NCBI GenBank assembly: GCA_019752515.1
Contig: JAIEMB010000021.1
Span: 1-64,000 of the forward strand
DNA: 64,000 nucleotides
Origin: Alphaproteobacteria bacterium
GTDB lineage: Bacteria > Pseudomonadota > Alphaproteobacteria > UBA9655
Direction: 5' to 3'
Below the pieces are notes generated by a model that did not search any database, was not told the origin of the DNA, and saw only the letters and a program-made list of their open reading frames with translations. The translations under genes were made by a program, and so were the position numbers. The first letter of the stretch is position 1. Each line of letters starts with the position of its first letter. Below are positions 17,056-25,749 of this stretch, one piece after another.

Positions 17056-19173
17056 ATGGCTTTCTCTTCAAAGAAAAAAACAAAAAGCATAAAAGAAAAG
17101 TCTTCGCCAGCTGATAAGAATCCGATTTCTTGTCCCCCCTCTCATAAGGTACTGGATTCACTTGTTGCCATTGCAATGACACTTCCTGGTATTACAGCGG
17201 CACAAGCACAAGATGCTAACATTACAAATCCTCAAACAGATTTATTCTATTCAACTTATGCAGAAAATAAAAATCGAATAAAAGTAGAAAGTTATGCAGG
17301 GTCTGTGAAATTTCCTCTTTCATCCAATTCTCAACTTGAGCTTTTTGCTGACCGTGATGTGGTAACAGGAGCAAGTACGGTTGGTTATTTTCCTCGTATC
17401 ATTAGTCGAGCCAGTAACCCAGGTATTATCCCCAAGACAAGCATTTCTCCAAAATTTCTTCTTACAGAAGTCAAGACAGGAGCTTCGATCGCTGATACGC
17501 GAAATGACATTCAAGCTAAAGGAAGCTATTTCTTTCCTGAAAGTAAATTGGGATTACTGGCAGGCTATTCTACGGAGAATGATTTTCAATCAGGCTATGC
17601 AAATATCGGCAGTGAATGGTATTTCAATAAGAAAAATACGATCCTTTATTCGGGGGTAGGAATTGTTTTTAATACAGTTACTCCCTCCGATTTGTCTTTT
17701 GGTGGCCCTAACTTACATAATAGCGGAAGATATAATACAGAAAAAATATTATTAGGAATAAAACAAGACATTACCAGTGATTTTTTTATACAGCAAAATG
17801 CCGAGCTCATTCTAGATAATGGTTTTCTATCAGACCCTTATAAAAGGATTGCCTTTAATGGCCCCGATACGGTGAACTGGCCAGGAGCATCACCTCGACC
17901 TGATAATATTTTTATTGGTTATGATCGTCGTCCTTCCCACCGTATCACAGGGGCTTTTGCAACACAATTTGTACACTATATTCCTTATTTTGATTCTTCC
18001 CTTCATTTTAATTATCGCTTTGTCCTTAACAGTTGGAATTTGCGTTCCAATACATTTGAACTTGCTTATTATCAACCTCTCTTTACAACATGGGAAGTTG
18101 CACCTAAAGTTAGATATTATTCTCAAAATAGAGCAAGATTTTATGCTCTTTCCTTTCATACAACGCCCACTCCCCTTTTTCTTTTTAGCAAACCTTTACA
18201 TCAAGGTGGCGCTGCTTCTTCTGATTATCGTCTAGCAAACTTTGGAAGTATTGGTTTTGACGTGACAATCACTAAAACTTTTAGTGAGCCAAGTATGAAA
18301 CTAAGCTTATCATTCGGGTTCACAAAAAGTGCTACAAGTTATAGTATGTCAAAAAATAGAGGACCAGTAAATCCAACTAATCAATTTCATTCAAAGTATA
18401 TAGCCCTTCAGCTTAATTCAGATTTGCCAAGCAAAAAAACCCATCCAAAAAAAGGAGCTTCAAAAGAAACTCCTTTCACTTACAAGGAAGGAAATATTTC
18501 TATCGTTCCTCTCACACTTGCTTTTAGTGGCCTCACTTGGGGACGAAAAAAAGAAGATACAAAATTTGTTTCACCAACTTTTATTCCCCATGCAATGAGC
18601 ATAGATATGTTGTCACCTAAAAAAGCATTTGGATTGAATGATACCCATCGTAATGGATTGGGTTATGATTTCCAGATTGGTTATTTTTTAAGGGATGCGT
18701 TTGAGGTTTTTGCTGATTTAGGGGTAATAAATGAAAGAGAATTTTCAAAACCCATTGGTGCCATGAATAATGCTTTCCGCTTCAAAAAAAGGACAAGTTA
18801 TCGGACAAATCTAGGTGTACGATACTATTTTAATATAGAATCAGCTTTTTATCCCTTTTTAGGAGCCATGGTTGGAAATGAAAGACAACCAAAAACAACA
18901 GCAGACGTTTATGTTTTCAATCGACCCGGCGTAGGGGCAAAAATTGGTCGATTTGAAATTTTTAAAGCCCAAAATTTGTTCAATGGGGCTTTACTTGCCG
19001 GAACAGATTATCGTTTTGATGAAACATATGCGATCTCGTTTTCAACAGGTATTTATTATTATCAAAGAAATAAGAGCAAAAAACTGAATCTTCCAGGAAA
19101 TGCATACAAAATATCAGATAATAAAAACCATATTATTATTCCCTTTAACGTTTCCTTAAAGATCATTTTTTAA
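17056..19173 (+). CDS. DUF3570 outer-membrane beta-barrel with extra C-terminal barrel
   Basis: 705 residues. A lysine-rich leader and signal peptide (cleavage near TAAQAQ, residue 51) are followed by a DUF3570-like region (to about 465) made of alternating amphipathic strands. Residues 101-107 read DVVTGAS, fitting the D-x-x-[ST]-G-A-[ST] site flavinylated by ApbE enzymes. After a Lys/Pro linker (about 462-480) comes a second strand-rich region (480-705) like an 8-stranded OmpA-type barrel, ending in Phe as outer-membrane proteins do. DUF3570 proteins, as I remember them, are nearer 400-450 residues, so the tail is an addition. It heads an operon with thioredoxin, DUF4266, DsbD and ApbE. Function is unknown. 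Confidence 0.75.
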   Translation: MAFSSKKKTKSIKEKSSPADKNPISCPPSHKVLDSLVAIAMTLPGITAAQAQDANITNPQTDLFYSTYAENKNRIKVESYAGSVKFPLSSNSQLELFADRDVVTGASTVGYFPRIISRASNPGIIPKTSISPKFLLTEVKTGASIADTRNDIQAKGSYFFPESKLGLLAGYSTENDFQSGYANIGSEWYFNKKNTILYSGVGIVFNTVTPSDLSFGGPNLHNSGRYNTEKILLGIKQDITSDFFIQQNAELILDNGFLSDPYKRIAFNGPDTVNWPGASPRPDNIFIGYDRRPSHRITGAFATQFVHYIPYFDSSLHFNYRFVLNSWNLRSNTFELAYYQPLFTTWEVAPKVRYYSQNRARFYALSFHTTPTPLFLFSKPLHQGGAASSDYRLANFGSIGFDVTITKTFSEPSMKLSLSFGFTKSATSYSMSKNRGPVNPTNQFHSKYIALQLNSDLPSKKTHPKKGASKETPFTYKEGNISIVPLTLAFSGLTWGRKKEDTKFVSPTFIPHAMSIDMLSPKKAFGLNDTHRNGLGYDFQIGYFLRDAFEVFADLGVINEREFSKPIGAMNNAFRFKKRTSYRTNLGVRYYFNIESAFYPFLGAMVGNERQPKTTADVYVFNRPGVGAKIGRFEIFKAQNLFNGALLAGTDYRFDETYAISFSTGIYYYQRNKSKKLNLPGNAYKISDNKNHIIIPFNVSLKIIF

Positions 19174-19209
19174 TATGGAAGGCTATTCATTAATAAAGGA
19201 GAGACTCTC

Positions 19210-19698
19210 ATGAAAAGAAACATAGTTTTACGCATTGGCTTTTATATCTTAGCCACATACTTAGTTACATTTTCAAGTTGGGCTGAAACGATGAAACCCT
19301 TTTCCCTTCCTAGCCTTTCGGGAGAAGGAACGGTCAGTTCAGAGAGCCACAAAGGCAAAGTTATTCTTGTGGATTTTTGGGCATCTTGGTGTGAGCCTTG
19401 CAAAGCATCCTTCCCAGCTTATAATGAGTTATACGAGAAATATAAAGATCAAGGTCTTGAAATCATTGCAATTAACATAGACGATAATAAAGAGAATGCC
19501 CTTGAATTCCTGGATAAATATCCTGCAAGTTTCCACGTGGCGAGTGACACAGGAAAAAATACGGCTCAAGCCTATAATTTGTCAACAATGCCTTCCCTTT
19601 TCATTATAGACCGTTCAGGAAATATAGCCCATACCCATGCAGGATATCATAAAGGTGATATGGCGGAAATTGAACAAGAAGTTAAATCTATGCTATAA
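19210..19698 (+). CDS. TlpA-like periplasmic thioredoxin
   Basis: 162 residues: signal peptide (cleaved after SSWA, about residue 25) and a thioredoxin fold with the active site FWASWCEPCKASFP and the cis-proline loop TMPSLFIID. TlpA/ResA-type proteins reduce specific disulfides in the periplasm with electrons from CcdA or DsbD. Here a DsbD homologue is encoded two genes downstream. AAAGGAGAG precedes the start; the stop overlaps the next start (TAATG). Confidence 0.9.
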   Translation: MKRNIVLRIGFYILATYLVTFSSWAETMKPFSLPSLSGEGTVSSESHKGKVILVDFWASWCEPCKASFPAYNELYEKYKDQGLEIIAINIDDNKENALEFLDKYPASFHVASDTGKNTAQAYNLSTMPSLFIIDRSGNIAHTHAGYHKGDMAEIEQEVKSML

Positions 19699-19910
19699 TG
19701 ATGAATAATAGATATATATATATATTTGTTTCTCTATTATTGGGAGCATGCACGAATGTGGAACCATGGGAGAGGGAAAAGTTTGCTAAAAAACAGATGA
19801 AACTTATCCCGAACCCCATGTTAACGACCTTTACAACACATGTAAATTATAGCCGAGAAGGAACCGAGGGTGGTTATGGTGTAGAAGGAGGTGGTTGTGG
19901 TTGCAATTAA
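19698..19910 (+). CDS. DUF4266 lipoprotein
   Basis: 70 residues. The signal peptide ends in the lipobox LLGAC (Cys17 lipidated). The mature 54 residues contain the DUF4266 landmarks VEPWEREKFAKKQM, HVNYSREG and a Gly/Cys tail GVEGGGCGCN. Two cysteines spaced CxC at the extreme C-terminus could bind a metal or form a redox couple served by the adjacent thioredoxin and DsbD. Overlaps the thioredoxin stop by one base, and its last codons contain the ribosome site (AAGGAGG, 19885-19891) of the next gene, so translation is coupled. Confidence 0.85.
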   Translation: MMNNRYIYIFVSLLLGACTNVEPWEREKFAKKQMKLIPNPMLTTFTTHVNYSREGTEGGYGVEGGGCGCN

Positions 19911-22069
19911 TAAAAAAATTTTTACTTAATAGATTATTATATAAGCTTATTTTTTTTGTTTGTCTCTTGTTTTCCACAGAGATAGAAGCTCTTTTTAATG
20001 AAAGTTCAGTAACCTCAGATGCTCTCCTCATATCCTCAGTAACTGGTGTTGGAAATCAAAATGTCATTTGGGTTGGTTTAGACCTTCATCTCCAGCCTGG
20101 ATGGAAGACCTATTGGAGAACGCCTGGTTCAGCTGGGTATGGTTTAAAAGTGGATTGGACAGCCTCACAAAATTTGGCATCAGCTGATATACTTTGGCCT
20201 GTTCCTTCAAAAATTACATCCTTTAATATGATTGCGAATGGATATAAGAATCATGTTCTTTTTCCTATAAAAATTACATTAAAGGAGACAAATACGCCCT
20301 TAACTTTAAAAGCAAATTTAGATTATCTCATGTGTGATGAAGCAAATTGCATTCCGCAAACAAAACAGGTATCCATTACCATACCAAAAGAACCATCCAT
20401 ACCAACAAGCCATGCTAAGGAAATCTCTTTAGCGCTCCAACATGTTCCTGAAAAAGAAAATCCTTTGTTCGAAATTAAGTCACTTTATTATATGCCCAGT
20501 AGTGTCCCACCCTCTTATCTAAGACTGACACTTACGCATCAGAATCCTCTTTCCTCACCTGAAATATTTATTGAAGAAAACAATCATTTATATGTTGATA
20601 ATATACGTTCTATCGAAACAATTTCGAAAAATGGGGCTTTTGTTTCAACGATAGACATCCCCCTTTATAAAAATGAAAAGAAAGAAGACGTTCACGTAAA
20701 GAATCTTATCGGGGAAAAGATTATGGTGACTCTCCGAAGCGGTGAAACTTCTGTTGAACAAACACTTATTACAAAAGCCGTTCCTTCAAATATGACAACA
20801 ACCATTTCTATTTTAGGTTTTTCTCTTTTAGGAGGCTTCATTTTGAACTTCATGCCTTGTGTATTACCTGTCATATTAATAAAGATATTTTCATTAACAC
20901 AGTATGGCGGGAGAACAAGTTCAGCCGTAAGACGGGCCTTGTTTGCAACAATCTCTGGTATCCTTTCTTCCTTTCTGCTTTTGTCACTTATTCCGATCTT
21001 TTTAAATTGGGTAGGTATGCCATTTGGGTGGGGAATGCAATTTCAACAACCCCTATTCGTCATATTTATGATGCTCGTTCTAACCCTTTTTGCTGTGAAT
21101 TTTTGGGGATTATATGAGATCAATCTTCCTCTTCGCCTTGCAGAATGGAGTTATAAATACAGTGATAAAGAAGGACAAGTCGGTCATTTTTTATCAGGAA
21201 TGGTTGCAACGCTCTTAGCAACACCCTGTTCAGCCCCTTTCCTAGGAACAGCTGTGGCTTTTGCTCTTTCTCGAGGACCTATAGAAATTCTTCTTGTATT
21301 CTTTTTCCTTGGACTAGGGCTTTCACTTCCTATGATTACCGTACTCATCTTCCCAAAATTGGTAACTTTATTGCCAAAACCAGGGAAATGGATGATGCAT
21401 TTTAAACACCTTTTAGGTTGGGGATTCTTTCTTACTTTAATTTGGTTGTTTTATGTCTTAATGCAACAAGTCTCCTTACTATTTGCCCTCTTTATTTTAT
21501 TTGTGATGATACTTTTAATTGGTATGTTTTTCATTTCAAACAAAATTCAAGGTCATAAGTATATATATCTAACGTCTATTTTTATCATATCAATATTACC
21601 TTTCTCTATTCTAGCAATCGACTCCTTTCCGCCACAACAAGATGTATCTTATGAGAAACGGCCTTTAGATAAATTGAAGGCAATCCAAACAGCTGTAGAA
21701 CAAGGAAAAACTGTTTTTGTCGATGTAACTGCTGATTGGTGCCTTACCTGCAAGGCCAATGAACTTCTCGTTCTAGATACACTAGAGATGAAAAACTTCA
21801 TGAAAGAAAATGAGGTTCTTTTTATAAAGATAGATTGGACATCAAAGAACAGCGCCGTTTATGATTATTTGAGAAGCTTTGATCACAATGGAATTCCCTT
21901 TTATGCTATCTACGGCCCCCATACTCCTTATGGACAAGCCTTACCTCAACTCCTAACATACCAAATTGTACACGACGCCATTGTAAAAGAGAAAAAAGAT
22001 TATGAAAAAATATACACGTCTCTTCCACTCCATGGGATGTGCTTGCAGCATACATTTTTATGCACATGA
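19901..22069 (+). CDS. dsbD: DsbD/ScsB-type thiol:disulfide interchange protein
   Basis: 722 residues from the TTG at 19901, which has AAGGAGG nine bases upstream; the TTG at 19895 is too close to it. N-terminal signal and periplasmic domain of the ScsB type (PGWKTYWRTPGSAGYGLKVD; YLMCDEANCIP), a central eight-helix membrane domain with redox cysteines FMPCVLPV and ATPCSAPF, and a C-terminal thioredoxin domain (DVTADWCLTCKANE). It moves electrons from cytoplasmic thioredoxin to periplasmic partners, here most likely the TlpA-like protein and the DUF4266 cysteines. The last 68 bp overlap apbE. Confidence 0.9.
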   Translation: MQLIKKFLLNRLLYKLIFFVCLLFSTEIEALFNESSVTSDALLISSVTGVGNQNVIWVGLDLHLQPGWKTYWRTPGSAGYGLKVDWTASQNLASADILWPVPSKITSFNMIANGYKNHVLFPIKITLKETNTPLTLKANLDYLMCDEANCIPQTKQVSITIPKEPSIPTSHAKEISLALQHVPEKENPLFEIKSLYYMPSSVPPSYLRLTLTHQNPLSSPEIFIEENNHLYVDNIRSIETISKNGAFVSTIDIPLYKNEKKEDVHVKNLIGEKIMVTLRSGETSVEQTLITKAVPSNMTTTISILGFSLLGGFILNFMPCVLPVILIKIFSLTQYGGRTSSAVRRALFATISGILSSFLLLSLIPIFLNWVGMPFGWGMQFQQPLFVIFMMLVLTLFAVNFWGLYEINLPLRLAEWSYKYSDKEGQVGHFLSGMVATLLATPCSAPFLGTAVAFALSRGPIEILLVFFFLGLGLSLPMITVLIFPKLVTLLPKPGKWMMHFKHLLGWGFFLTLIWLFYVLMQQVSLLFALFILFVMILLIGMFFISNKIQGHKYIYLTSIFIISILPFSILAIDSFPPQQDVSYEKRPLDKLKAIQTAVEQGKTVFVDVTADWCLTCKANELLVLDTLEMKNFMKENEVLFIKIDWTSKNSAVYDYLRSFDHNGIPFYAIYGPHTPYGQALPQLLTYQIVHDAIVKEKKDYEKIYTSLPLHGMCLQHTFLCT

Positions 22070-22958
22070 TGAACTTGAAGCAGAAAATGTTTATAAAGCC
22101 GTCTTCGCAGAAGTGGACCGCCTTGATCGCTATTATACGAATTATTCCTCAACCAGCTTTACTGCAGAGATTAATAAAAGTGCTGGTGATAAATCAGGGA
22201 TTTTGGTTGACTCAGAGACGGCAATTCTTTTGGATTATGCTCAGCAATGCACTTCTATGAGTGATGGTCTTTTTGATATTACGGCAGGAGCTCTTCGGTA
22301 CGCCTGGGATTTTGAATCTAACAACCCTACACTCCCATCTAAGGATAAGCTAAAAAAGTTATTGAAAACTGTGGGTTGGGATAAGGTTGAGTGGAAAAAA
22401 CCCAAATTTATTCTACCTAAAAAAGGAATGATGATCGATTTCGGTGGCGTTGTTAAGGAGTACGCGGCTGATGCGGCAGCAAAAATATGTCATTCCATGG
22501 GAATTCATCATGGAGTTATTGACATGAGTGGAGATATAAAAATCATTGGGCCTCATATTGATGGAAGACCATGGCTTATTGGTGTTCGTCATCCCAGAGA
22601 AGAAGGTAAAGAAATGGCATTTATTGAGCTAGGAGAAGGAGCTCTTGCAACCAGTGGAGATTACGAAAAATCAATTAAAATTGCCGGGAAAAACTACTCT
22701 CATATTCTCAATCCTAAAACAGGGTGGCCTGTTGAAGGAATCAGCAGTGTAACGGCCGTTGCTGAATTTTGTCTTGTTGCGGGAAGCCTCACAACTATTT
22801 CTTGCCTAAAGGGCCCTCGTGAAGGAGTAGAATGGTTGAATTCTTTAGGGTTTCCTTATTTTTGTGCAGATGAGGGGGGAAACTCCATTGGATCAAAATG
22901 TTTTAAAATATCACAGTCTTCCAAATTTTGTTTTCCTCAGGGCGCAGCTTGCCTTTGA
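22002..22958 (+). CDS. apbE: ApbE-family FAD:protein FMN transferase
   Basis: 318 residues. Landmarks are the FAD-binding MMIDFGGVVKEYAADAA, DMSGDIKIIG, SGDYEKS and YSHILNPKTGWPV. ApbE cleaves FAD and attaches FMN to Thr or Ser of exported proteins. In classical members the metal-binding segment is ADxx[ST]T; here it reads CLVAGSLTTISCLKG, with Gly where the Asp is expected. No signal peptide or lipobox is obvious, though Cys13 and Cys15 lie close to the N-terminus. The natural target in this operon is the DUF3570 barrel. The 3' end overlaps the convergent HMG-CoA lyase gene by 48 bp. Confidence 0.9.
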   Translation: MKKYTRLFHSMGCACSIHFYAHDELEAENVYKAVFAEVDRLDRYYTNYSSTSFTAEINKSAGDKSGILVDSETAILLDYAQQCTSMSDGLFDITAGALRYAWDFESNNPTLPSKDKLKKLLKTVGWDKVEWKKPKFILPKKGMMIDFGGVVKEYAADAAAKICHSMGIHHGVIDMSGDIKIIGPHIDGRPWLIGVRHPREEGKEMAFIELGEGALATSGDYEKSIKIAGKNYSHILNPKTGWPVEGISSVTAVAEFCLVAGSLTTISCLKGPREGVEWLNSLGFPYFCADEGGNSIGSKCFKISQSSKFCFPQGAACL

Positions 22959-23819
22959 GGTTGTTTGTCGGTGTAATTCTCCATCGATAAAATCTGCACC
23001 TCGGAGGAGGTTTTTCATGTCAATCCCTGTCTCAATACCTTGCCTTTCTAAAAAATAAACAATATCTTCTGTGGCAACATTTCCTGAAGCTCCTGGAGCA
23101 TAAGGACATCCCCCTAAACCGGAAACAGAGCTATCTACGGTAGAAACTCCCTTCTCAAGGGCTGCGTAAACATTCACTAAACCCTGACCATAAGTATCAT
23201 GAAAATGGACAGCTATTCTGTCTAATGAGACGGGCATATTTTTTAAAAGCTCGTGAACTTGTTTGGGTGTACCAACACCAATTGTATCGCCTAAGGAGAT
23301 TTCATCACATCCTAAGCTAAAGAGCTCCGAAACAATTTTATGAACGGACACAGGAGAAATTCTCCCTTCATAAGGGCAAGCAATAACACAGGAAACATAC
23401 CCTCTGACTCTCAGCCCTTTTTTCTTAGACTCAGGTACAAAGCTCTTAAAACCCTCCAAACTCTCCTCTATAGATAAATTTATATTTTTTTTACAGAATG
23501 TTTCTGATGCGGCTGTGAAAATGGCAATAGAAGTGACCTTATTTTCAAGGGCTCTTTCATATCCCTTATAATTAGGGACAAGGAGAGAATAGTCGATACC
23601 TTCCTTTTTACAAATACCCTGGTAGACCCTTTCACTTTCAGCTAATTGAGGAATCCACCGAGGTGAGACAAAACTGCCAACTTCTATAGCCTTAAGACCT
23701 GTTTGGGAAAGAAGATTAATCAATTTAATTCGTGTTTCGAGCGGAAGTGTAAGGGCTTCAGCTTGAAGACCGTCGCGGGGTCCTACTTCCACAATTTTAA
23801 CTTTCTTTGGTAAGCTCAT
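22911..23819 (-). CDS. mvaB: hydroxymethylglutaryl-CoA lyase
   Basis: 302 residues of the HMGL-like TIM barrel: EVGPRDGLQAE at the N-terminus, metal ligands HFHDTYGQG, and the flexible active-site loop GLGGCPYAPGASGNVATED with the catalytic Cys. It cleaves HMG-CoA to acetyl-CoA and acetoacetate, the last step of leucine breakdown. Last gene of the minus-strand operon; its start overlaps mccA by 23 bp. Confidence 0.94.
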   Translation of the reverse strand: MSLPKKVKIVEVGPRDGLQAEALTLPLETRIKLINLLSQTGLKAIEVGSFVSPRWIPQLAESERVYQGICKKEGIDYSLLVPNYKGYERALENKVTSIAIFTAASETFCKKNINLSIEESLEGFKSFVPESKKKGLRVRGYVSCVIACPYEGRISPVSVHKIVSELFSLGCDEISLGDTIGVGTPKQVHELLKNMPVSLDRIAVHFHDTYGQGLVNVYAALEKGVSTVDSSVSGLGGCPYAPGASGNVATEDIVYFLERQGIETGIDMKNLLRGADFIDGELHRQTTSKASCALRKTKFGRL

Positions 23820-25749
23820 TTGAAACCTCTTTTAATTCCTCAACATCAGCCACACTCTGCCCCTCTTTTACCATTTCTCCAACTTGGAAAAAAATGTGTT
23901 TCACCTTTCCTTTTCTTTGAGAAACGATGGGATACTCCATCTTCATAGCTTCTAGAATCAGAAGCGGTTGATCTTCTTTAATACTCTCCCCTTCTTTTAC
24001 AAATATATGAACAACTTTTCCGGTTAAGGGTGCTTTGAGGTGTGACTTTCTGAGTCCTGTGTGAGGCTTGAGAAGAACGGGTATATGAGGATGAAAGGTG
24101 TACGCTTCTCCCTGATAAAAAAGAGAGATACTATCTTCAATTACCCAGAAGGGAATATGTTGACCAAAGACATACAGGGTTGTCTTTTTGAGGTGGGCTT
24201 TAAGACATCCTAATGGTTCATAAACCCATCCCTCCGCCGAATAAGTTAAAAAAATCGTTTTTAATTTACCGTCACAGATCCATTCAAAAGTTCGGGGCTC
24301 ATAGCCCTCAAGATGCCAGTTATGATGATCCTCCCAAGGAGAAAAAGACTCATGACATTCTGAAAAAACTTTAATAAGGGAAGCAGCAACAAAAACCTCC
24401 TCAGGAACTTCTAGAGAAGACGTAAGAGTTCTGAGATGACGATCAATATAATCAACATCAAGTTCATTATTGAGAACTACTCGGTCATTCAGAAGCCTCT
24501 TTAAAAAAGAAGCGTTTGTTTTCAAGCCAAGGAGGACCCATTTCTCTAAGGCAGACTTTGCTTTTTGAAAAGCTTCAAGACGGCTTTTTCCTGTAACAAT
24601 TAGCTTTGCGATCATTGGATCGTAATAAGGAGTGATGGTATCTTTTGTATGAAGGCCTGAGTCCACCCGTGTTCCGTCAGGTATGTTTTTTATCCATATT
24701 TTTCCTGTTGTCGGTTTAAAATTATTCTGGGGATCTTCAGCATAGAGTCGAAGCTCAATTGCATGTCCGCGTGCTTTAATTTCTCTTTGAGTGAGAGGAA
24801 GTTTGTCTCCGGAAGCAACACGAATTTGCCATTCGACAAGATCAATTCCCGTTATCTCCTCCGTAACAGGATGCTCAACCTGTAGACGGGTGTTCATCTC
24901 CATAAAATAATAATTTTCATTCCTATCAATTAAAAATTCAACCGTTCCTGCTCCTTCGTAACCAATCGCTCTGCCTAATTTTAATGCATCCTGATAGAGA
25001 TTTTCTTTAAGTGAGTGCGGAAGAGAAGAAGTGGTTTCTTCAACAACTTTTTGATGACGTCGTTGAAGAGAACAATCTCTTTCGAAGAGGTGCACTAGAT
25101 TACCGTGTTTGTCTCCAAAGATTTGCACTTCTATATGGCGGGCAGGGAACACCTTTTTTTCTAAAAGTATCTCTTCATTTCCAAAGGATGAGAAAGCTTC
25201 ACGTTTACAAGCCTCTAAAGCTTCTTGAAGAGTTTCTTGTGAATTGACCTGTCGTATTCCTTTCCCCCCCCCTCCCATAATGGCTTTGATCAACAAGGGA
25301 TAACCTAAATGTTCAGCTTCTTGAAAAAAGCAACTTGGATCTCCCTCATAACCTGGAATAACGGGAATACCAGCCTCATGAGCAATTGCTTTAGCTTCTC
25401 TTTTTGAACCCATTTTTTTAAGGGCTTCTAAAGAAGGGCCTATAAAGATAAAACCCGCATCACTACAAGCCTTTGCAAAGAGATTATTCTCGGACAAAAA
25501 TCCATATCCTGGATGAATGGCCTGAACGTTTGACATTTCTGCTACATCCAAAATATTTGGAATGTTTAAGTAACTTCCCTGAACAGACGGAGGACCAATC
25601 CTATATGATTCATCTGCCATTTCAACGGCTCGTGAAGAAACATCCGCATCTGAATAGACCACAACTGTACGTATACCTAGGCGATGTGCTGTTCGAATAA
25701 TCCTGCAGGCAATCTCTCCTCGATTTGCAATCAGGACAGAATTAATCAT
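23797..25749 (-). CDS. mccA: methylcrotonyl-CoA carboxylase, biotin-containing alpha subunit
   Basis: 650 residues from the ATG at 25749, chosen because the biotin-carboxylase N-terminus MINSVLIANRGEIACRII starts there and GGGAG precedes it; codons upstream belong to liuC. It has the ATP-grasp biotin carboxylase domain (GGGGKGIRQV; EMNTRLQVEHPVTE) and a C-terminal biotinyl domain with LEAMKMEYP, in which the Lys carries biotin. With MccB it carboxylates 3-methylcrotonyl-CoA. The start overlaps the liuC stop by 8 bp. Confidence 0.93.
   Translation of the reverse strand: MINSVLIANRGEIACRIIRTAHRLGIRTVVVYSDADVSSRAVEMADESYRIGPPSVQGSYLNIPNILDVAEMSNVQAIHPGYGFLSENNLFAKACSDAGFIFIGPSLEALKKMGSKREAKAIAHEAGIPVIPGYEGDPSCFFQEAEHLGYPLLIKAIMGGGGKGIRQVNSQETLQEALEACKREAFSSFGNEEILLEKKVFPARHIEVQIFGDKHGNLVHLFERDCSLQRRHQKVVEETTSSLPHSLKENLYQDALKLGRAIGYEGAGTVEFLIDRNENYYFMEMNTRLQVEHPVTEEITGIDLVEWQIRVASGDKLPLTQREIKARGHAIELRLYAEDPQNNFKPTTGKIWIKNIPDGTRVDSGLHTKDTITPYYDPMIAKLIVTGKSRLEAFQKAKSALEKWVLLGLKTNASFLKRLLNDRVVLNNELDVDYIDRHLRTLTSSLEVPEEVFVAASLIKVFSECHESFSPWEDHHNWHLEGYEPRTFEWICDGKLKTIFLTYSAEGWVYEPLGCLKAHLKKTTLYVFGQHIPFWVIEDSISLFYQGEAYTFHPHIPVLLKPHTGLRKSHLKAPLTGKVVHIFVKEGESIKEDQPLLILEAMKMEYPIVSQRKGKVKHIFFQVGEMVKEGQSVADVEELKEVSNELTKES

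Noticed and set aside
19710-19730. TA-repeat as a microsatellite switch
   Set aside because: Only about six TA units within the DUF4266 signal-peptide codons; too short to argue for phase variation.
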